Source: Bacteroidota bacterium
GTDB taxonomy: Bacteria > Bacteroidota > Bacteroidia > Bacteroidales > UBA10428
Assembly: GCA_029268165.1 (NCBI GenBank)
Contig: JAJUGM010000083.1
Location: 1 to 10,441 of the forward strand
DNA length: 10,441 nucleotides
Reading direction: 5' to 3'
The position numbers were made by a program, and so were the translations under genes. The stretch's first letter is position 1, and every line of letters starts with the position of its first letter. Below are positions 6,471 through 10,441 of this stretch, piece by piece. A model generated the notes under the pieces. The model was not told where the DNA came from. It did no database searches and was given only the letters and a program-made list of their open reading frames with translations.

Positions 6471-9041
6471 ATGAAGACCAAAATATTAACCTTTTCACTG
6501 GCGGGAATATTTTTTTCAATCAGCATCCTTAGTTTTTCTCAGGAACCCGGATATAAATGGGTAAGTACTACAAGTGAAGCCACATTGGTATCATCTGATA
6601 TTGATACGCTTGGAAACATCATTAACGTAGGAAAATTCAACGGTAATACCATGAATCTCGGAAGCACCTGGATTCCCGGATCGGCAGCAGCAGAAGCGGC
6701 CAGTATGTACATTGTAAAATATTCATCAACCGGTAAATTATTATGGGCACAAAGTGTATTTGGAACCAATAGCAGTTCATCCGTTATTCCGATTAAAGTT
6801 GCTGTGAACAATTCCGGCGACATTGCAGTACTATTATATCTTCAGAATGTTACTGAATTAAAATTTGGTAAACTGACTGTTCCTCTTAAAAATAATTTTG
6901 ATAAACTGTTAATAATTAAGTTTAACAGGCTTGGCAGAATTCTCTGGTATAGGCTGCTTGAGGCAATAAGTACTGAAACGGCCTATCTTGAAGGTACTGA
7001 TATAGCTATGGATAATCCAGGGAATGTTTATTGTACTGGTAGTTTTGCAGGCGACTCTTTAAAAACAGGCAAAGAATTTGTTGCCGGTAATAGTATGAAT
7101 ACCCTACTGTTTGCAGCGAGGTTCAATATGTTGGGAATGCTTGACTGGCTTAAAACATGTGATTATGAAAGTGTGGCCGGAATGACCAGTATTTACAGTA
7201 AATTTATCAGACTAACCACGAGTGGCATTATATTAGGCGGAAATTATGTCGGCGACCGTGATTATTATTTTAATAATGACACACTTGAAGGCGATACAAG
7301 CTGGTCCTCATATATTGCCAAAATGGATTATGATGGTAACTTTCTTTGGGCCAGAGCTTTCACAGGCACTCAGACAGAATTAATTGACGGTATTGCCACT
7401 GACTTATCAGGTAATGTTTATGTTACCGGTTTATTTAACAGTCCGACTTTATTTATGGACACTGCCTTCATTCTGAATTCATCCGTGCATTTTGATCTGT
7501 TTATTGCCAAATTTAATGAACAGGGAATTCCGTCATGGAAAGAAGGTATTGATCTTAAAATTTATATTCCTGAAATTTCAGGTAAAAATTGTGCTTTAAA
7601 CGCCGATTTAGCCGGAAATCTTACGATTGTTACTCCATATATGGGCCAGACAGTTTTAAGCAATGCTTTTATCCGTCCCAATGCCAATGAAGGAACACGG
7701 GATTTATTAATATTCAGAATGAACAGTGAAGGCATTATTCAGTGGGTGCAGACAGGTAACAGTATTGGCGATGACTGGATGAAGTCGGTTACTTTTGATC
7801 GTCTGGGATCCACTTATATTTTATGCCCTGTTTCCACGGCGACTGTGACATTTGATACAAATACAGTATCTGACGCATCTGGATATGGTGGTTTCTATAT
7901 TGTAAAAATCAACTCCCTCGGTATCGTAAGGTTTGTAAAGCCTAATTTTAATTCGCCTGAGGGCAATTTAAACAGCCAGCATATTATATCGGATTTATTT
8001 GGTAATATTTACATGCAGGGGAATTTTTCAGGAAACAATAACATATTGGGAAATCTTATTGTTTCAAGTCCTGAAACTAATGGTTTATTTTTTTCAAAAT
8101 TATCCTATTATACAAATATTTCAGGCAAAGTGTTGAATCAAAACGGAACGCCTATGGATGGAGGCATGATTAAGCTGTATGGATACACCCGTTTTCAGCG
8201 GTCCCCTGTTTCTGATTCTACCTTAATTCATGCAGATGGAACTTATACATTAACCAACATTCCGTTCGGACGTTATATTGTATATGCTTATCCCAGAAAA
8301 ATTTCAAACCCTTTGGCTGTTCCCACATACTATCCCAGCGGAGCAAACTGGCAGGAGGCTTCCATCATTCTGATTGAATCATCTGACCCCCTTAACGGAA
8401 TTGATATCCGTCTGAGAGAAGTGCCTCAGGAAAATGGCAGCGCAACCATGGGAGGAATGATCTTCGAAGCTGACACAACAAGTGTTTTCAAATCCACCAG
8501 TGAAATTATGGCCAAGCCAATAAAAAAAGCTGATGTAATACTGCGGGGAAGAGCCAAATCATCAGGTAGTGTTGTTGCATATACCACTACCGATGATAAC
8601 GGCGATTTTGCGTTTTACAACATACCTGATGGTGAATATACAGTGGAGGTTGATATAACCGGTCTGCCGCAAGAATCGTATCATGATGTTACTGTAAGCG
8701 GAGGTGAATTAATTATGAATCTTGATTACCTGGTGGGAGAAGAATACATTTATGCCCAGAACGGGCCTAATATTGTTCCTGCCTTAACTCAAAGTCATTA
8801 TAAAATAACATTATTTCCTAACCCATGCAGCAGATTGCTACATATAAAAATTGAAAATACTGATAATTCTTGCTTTATGGTTGATATTTATGATATTGGT
8901 GGGAAATGTGTTTTTTCAAAATTATTTGAAACCTCAGAAGATATATACCAGATCGACATAAGTACTTTAAAAGAAGGACTATATATTCTACAAATCAGAG
9001 GTACTAATATCAGTCATTACGAAAAAATTATGATTAAATAA
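6471..9041 (+). CDS. Secreted beta-propeller protein with Cna-B/carboxypeptidase-regulatory-like domains and T9SS sorting tail
   Basis: An 856-residue exported protein. Residues 1-23 are a signal peptide ('LAGIFFSISILSFS|Q'). Residues about 40-545 contain seven to eight repeats alternating 'D-x-x-G-N-x-Y-x-x-G-x-F' (for example 'DLSGNVYVTGLF') with 'x-I-x-K-x-x-x-x-G-x-x-x-W' (for example 'SYIAKMDYDGNFLW'), a pattern like SBBP-type beta-propellers. Two beta-sandwich domains follow: one at about 548-640 ('ISGKVLNQNGTPMDGGMIKLYG', 'DGTYTLTNIPFGRYIVYAYP') and one at about 660-755 ('DDNGDFAFYNIPDGEYTVEVD'), like the carboxypeptidase-regulatory or Cna-B family. The C-terminus (about 778-856) is a type IX secretion sorting domain: 'LFPNPCS' at 781-787, 'YDIGGK', 'STLKEGLYILQI' and a final 'EKIMIK'. 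The protein is therefore predicted to cross the outer membrane by T9SS and be released or anchored at the surface. No catalytic motif is seen; an adhesive, binding or structural role is inferred. It lies 64 bp after the sensor gene. Confidence 0.88.
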   Translation: MKTKILTFSLAGIFFSISILSFSQEPGYKWVSTTSEATLVSSDIDTLGNIINVGKFNGNTMNLGSTWIPGSAAAEAASMYIVKYSSTGKLLWAQSVFGTNSSSSVIPIKVAVNNSGDIAVLLYLQNVTELKFGKLTVPLKNNFDKLLIIKFNRLGRILWYRLLEAISTETAYLEGTDIAMDNPGNVYCTGSFAGDSLKTGKEFVAGNSMNTLLFAARFNMLGMLDWLKTCDYESVAGMTSIYSKFIRLTTSGIILGGNYVGDRDYYFNNDTLEGDTSWSSYIAKMDYDGNFLWARAFTGTQTELIDGIATDLSGNVYVTGLFNSPTLFMDTAFILNSSVHFDLFIAKFNEQGIPSWKEGIDLKIYIPEISGKNCALNADLAGNLTIVTPYMGQTVLSNAFIRPNANEGTRDLLIFRMNSEGIIQWVQTGNSIGDDWMKSVTFDRLGSTYILCPVSTATVTFDTNTVSDASGYGGFYIVKINSLGIVRFVKPNFNSPEGNLNSQHIISDLFGNIYMQGNFSGNNNILGNLIVSSPETNGLFFSKLSYYTNISGKVLNQNGTPMDGGMIKLYGYTRFQRSPVSDSTLIHADGTYTLTNIPFGRYIVYAYPRKISNPLAVPTYYPSGANWQEASIILIESSDPLNGIDIRLREVPQENGSATMGGMIFEADTTSVFKSTSEIMAKPIKKADVILRGRAKSSGSVVAYTTTDDNGDFAFYNIPDGEYTVEVDITGLPQESYHDVTVSGGELIMNLDYLVGEEYIYAQNGPNIVPALTQSHYKITLFPNPCSRLLHIKIENTDNSCFMVDIYDIGGKCVFSKLFETSEDIYQIDISTLKEGLYILQIRGTNISHYEKIMIK

Positions 9042-9062
9042 ATATTATTAGGTTTTTAATCA
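9031..9062 (+). repeat. AT-rich inverted repeat spanning the stop codon of the T9SS gene
   Basis: TGATTAAA (9031-9038) and TTTAATCA (9055-9062) form a perfect 8-bp stem around a 16-nt loop that contains the stop codon (9039-9041). It lacks G/C pairs beyond one per arm and has no T tract after it, so it is at best a weak 3'-end element. Confidence 0.25.
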
Positions 9063-9158
9063 ACAAATTTTGACTCTTTATAAATACAAAAAAACTGCTT
9101 GTCAAAAAAACATAACAATCCGATACCGCAATGCGTAATGCAAAGTAGTGAGTTAGTA

Positions 9159-9180
9159 GTTATTAACCCTGTCAAATAAC
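9159..9180 (+). repeat. Small hairpin just before the 9188 gene
   Basis: GTTATT (9159-9164) and AATAAC (9175-9180) form a 6-bp AT-rich stem with a 10-nt loop, ending 7 bp before the ATG at 9188. It may be chance in AT-rich DNA, or could shape access to the start of the next gene. The surrounding gap (9042-9187) shows no clear TTTG/TAnnTTTG pair. Confidence 0.2.
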
Positions 9181-9187
9181 CAATTAA

Positions 9188-10147
9188 ATGGAACTCGCTC
9201 AGATATGTGCGGTTAAGTTTGAGGAATTGCGGTATGAGAGTATTGATTTTTTCATAGCTGCCTCGGGTTATCAGACCCGATCGACCTACCTTGCAAGCAT
9301 GAATCCCGCACCGCATGCCAGAAAATTATTACTTTCCATTTCCGAAGAGGATTTTCCCAAGTTAAGGCAAGCAAACGAATCAATTTTTGCTAACCTCGGA
9401 TTTGATATCTATAAAGCATCGCCTGATAAGCCTGATGATGTTGACAGGTTAATCCGCAAGATTTGTGACGAACCAAAGGCTGAACATATAAATCTGCTCG
9501 TTGATTATTCATGTATGCCACGTTTATGGTTTACAGCCATTCTCGATAGTATAAACCGTAACGATTTTAAAGCTGGTATTGTAACGGTATTCTTTGCCTA
9601 TACACCCAAAAAATTCAGCCTCGATGCCCAGAAAACAGTGATAAAATACTTGGGACCAATGATGGTTCCTAAAGACCAGCTGAAAAAAAGCAAACCCCCT
9701 GCCCTGATTGTAGGAATGGACAACTCATGTGACATTACAATAGAACTAATCAACAAAATTCATCCTGCCCAGATTGTTGCATTTATTCCTGAAAACAGCC
9801 TTGACACAGAATATACCAGTTCGGTCTTTGAAAACAATAAAAAAATACTGGATATGATTGATCCGGCAAATATTGTCCGTTATGAGGTGCTTCAACCCGA
9901 ATTAATTAATTCAGTGCTCACTTCCAAATGTCTGGATCTAAGGTTAAACCACGAAGTAGTTATTGTACCCCAGGGACCAAAATCATTCTCGCTCATATCG
10001 GCCTTACTTTCCATCCGGTACCCCGATGTTAAAATCTGGCAGATTACCACTGCCGGAAGACCGGCTGATCCTAATTACGGCGCTGCTATAAATAATCCCA
10101 TGTTACTTAAAGTAACATTCTGCGCTGATGATGAGGACGAATTGTAA
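9188..10147 (+). CDS. Unassigned protein, two Rossmann-like halves, possibly CARF-like
   Basis: A 319-residue protein I cannot assign to a named family. There is no signal peptide or membrane segment, so it should be cytoplasmic. Alternating hydrophobic strands and helices suggest two alpha/beta halves. The first (about 17-150) has 'FFIAASGYQTRS' (21-32) and 'LLVDYSCMPR' (to 112). The second (about 170-310) has 'LIVGMDNSCD' (to 182) and 'VVIVPQGPKSFSLISALL' with GPK at 263-265. A strand, then G-x-K, then a helix in the last part recalls the 'GGTK' ligand loop of CARF-type domains from CRISPR-linked sensors; this is a resemblance only. The C-terminus is very acidic ('CADDEDEL'). The ATG at 9188 is chosen because the in-frame ATG at 9131 runs into a stop after five codons. 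Codon use resembles the neighbours. It stands alone, 146 bp from the previous gene. No CRISPR array or effector is in the window, so a defence role is speculative. Confidence 0.8.
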   Translation: MELAQICAVKFEELRYESIDFFIAASGYQTRSTYLASMNPAPHARKLLLSISEEDFPKLRQANESIFANLGFDIYKASPDKPDDVDRLIRKICDEPKAEHINLLVDYSCMPRLWFTAILDSINRNDFKAGIVTVFFAYTPKKFSLDAQKTVIKYLGPMMVPKDQLKKSKPPALIVGMDNSCDITIELINKIHPAQIVAFIPENSLDTEYTSSVFENNKKILDMIDPANIVRYEVLQPELINSVLTSKCLDLRLNHEVVIVPQGPKSFSLISALLSIRYPDVKIWQITTAGRPADPNYGAAINNPMLLKVTFCADDEDEL

Positions 10148-10163
10148 CCCATTCGCAAATAAT

Positions 10164-10355
10164 TCCCCTATTTTTGATAATCATGCAGGGGATTAAACCC
10201 ATGTACAGGAGCTCTCAGAAAGAGCGAACCAATGAATAATCCCGATTTAGAAAAATCACTTTTCTGCTGCAGCGCCAGCAAACCGGAAAAGTTGAGTTTT
10301 CTTAATCGCATACCATTAGAAATTTTGGTTCATCCGACTAATGCGTAGTTTTTCT
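10164..10355 (+). ncRNA. Candidate structured RNA or structured leader (hairpin-rich spacer)
   Basis: Several inverted repeats lie in a row. TCCCCT (10164-10169) pairs with AGGGGA (10187-10192). GCTCT (10211-10215) pairs with AGAGC (10221-10225) around a 5-nt loop. A two-part stem has ACTTTTC (10258-10264) with GAAAAGT (10286-10292) outside, and TGCTG (10265-10269) with CAGCA (10276-10280) inside, closed by a 6-nt loop and a 5-nt one-sided bulge: 12 bp in all. Finally CGCAT (10307-10311) pairs with ATGCG (10341-10345), with TAG/CTA inside, followed by TAGTTTTT, which resembles a weak terminator. TATTTTTG at 10169-10176 is a full TAnnTTTG box that could start a transcript near 10183, though no good -33 element precedes it. 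I do not recognise the fold as tRNA, SRP RNA, tmRNA or a familiar riboswitch. It may equally be the 5' leader of the gene at 10391 or a decayed sequence. Confidence 0.25.
10324..10353 (+). promoter_or_regulatory. Putative promoter for the gene starting at 10391
   Basis: TTTG at 10324-10327 and TAGTTTTT at 10346-10353 (one mismatch to TAnnTTTG) are 18 bp apart, close to Bacteroidota spacing. Transcription would start near 10360, about 30 nt before the ATG at 10391. The same T run could instead end an upstream RNA. Confidence 0.35.
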
Positions 10356-10390
10356 CATGGAGACTATAAATTTTTAATTTAAAAAATTCC

Positions 10391-10441
10391 ATGTCCCTAA
10401 AACCATATGCTTGTCTTTTCATTGTTTTTATTTTATTATTA
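10391..10441 (+). CDS. 5' end of an exported protein (partial, runs off the window)
   Basis: ATG at 10391 opens a frame that stays open to the window edge (17 codons): MSLKPYACLFIVFILLL. A lysine followed by an unbroken hydrophobic stretch is the start of a signal peptide or membrane anchor. The upstream DNA is A/T-rich as expected for a Bacteroidota start and a promoter-like pair lies about 40 bp before it. The cysteine at residue 8 lies inside the hydrophobic core and has no lipobox around it. The function cannot be told from the visible part. Confidence 0.55.
   Translation, partial: MSLKPYACLFIVFILLL

Noticed and set aside
6539..6823. Reverse-strand frame inside the T9SS protein gene
   Set aside because: Antisense to signal peptide-proximal propeller repeats; low-complexity translation.
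9056..9316. Reverse-strand 86-residue frame over the start of the 9188 gene
   Set aside because: It overlaps the N-terminus of the better-supported forward gene and shows no domain or promoter.
10232..10348. Small forward frame of 38 codons in the last spacer (MNNPDLEKSLFCC...)
   Set aside because: It lacks a convincing ribosome site or recognisable motif, and overlaps the hairpins that explain the region better; it could still be a leader peptide.

Overview
The window looks like Bacteroidota (Bacteroidetes) chromosomal DNA, probably from an uncultured or environmental lineage. Evidence: AT-rich spacers, starts without a clear Shine-Dalgarno, TAnnTTTG-type -7 promoter boxes, a two-component-regulator-type propeller protein with a Y_Y_Y domain, a SpoIIE phosphatase with the phylum-typical 'SIMYAQRIQSAVLP' linker, and a secreted protein ending in a type IX secretion (T9SS) type A sorting domain. 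All supported genes are on the + strand. Nothing resembles an insertion sequence, CRISPR array, rRNA or tRNA.

Layout. (1) Positions 31-1286 hold a tight two-gene unit with an 8-bp gap: a small AroQ-fold chorismate mutase / PchB-type protein and a DRE-TIM metallolyase similar to the aldolase domain of 4-hydroxy-2-oxovalerate aldolase. (2) A 334-bp non-coding, very AT-rich spacer carries a small inverted repeat and a good TAnnTTTG box. (3) Positions 1621-2916 encode an exported serine hydrolase of the beta-lactamase/class C family with the SxxK, YxN and (R)TG motifs. (4) Positions 3113-6406 encode a 1097-residue transmembrane sensor: about 14-15 periplasmic propeller blades, Y_Y_Y, one membrane helix, a coiled coil and a cytoplasmic SpoIIE/PP2C phosphatase. 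(5) Positions 6471-9041 encode an 856-residue secreted propeller protein with two carboxypeptidase-regulatory/Cna-B-like domains and a T9SS tail. (6) Positions 9188-10147 encode a cytoplasmic-looking protein I cannot assign, which appears to have two Rossmann-like halves and faint CARF-like features. (7) Positions 10148-10390 are non-coding but unusually rich in hairpins, and the first 17 codons of another exported protein begin at 10391.

How they may work together. The first two genes probably act in one pathway; both families handle pyruvate or enolpyruvyl chemistry. The sensor-phosphatase and the T9SS protein are adjacent and may be co-expressed, with extracytoplasmic sensing driving a partner-switching type output, but no anti-sigma or anti-anti-sigma partner lies in the window. 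The serine hydrolase and the unassigned gene look like independent transcription units. The spots most worth a second look are the orphan gene at 9188 and the structured spacer after it.
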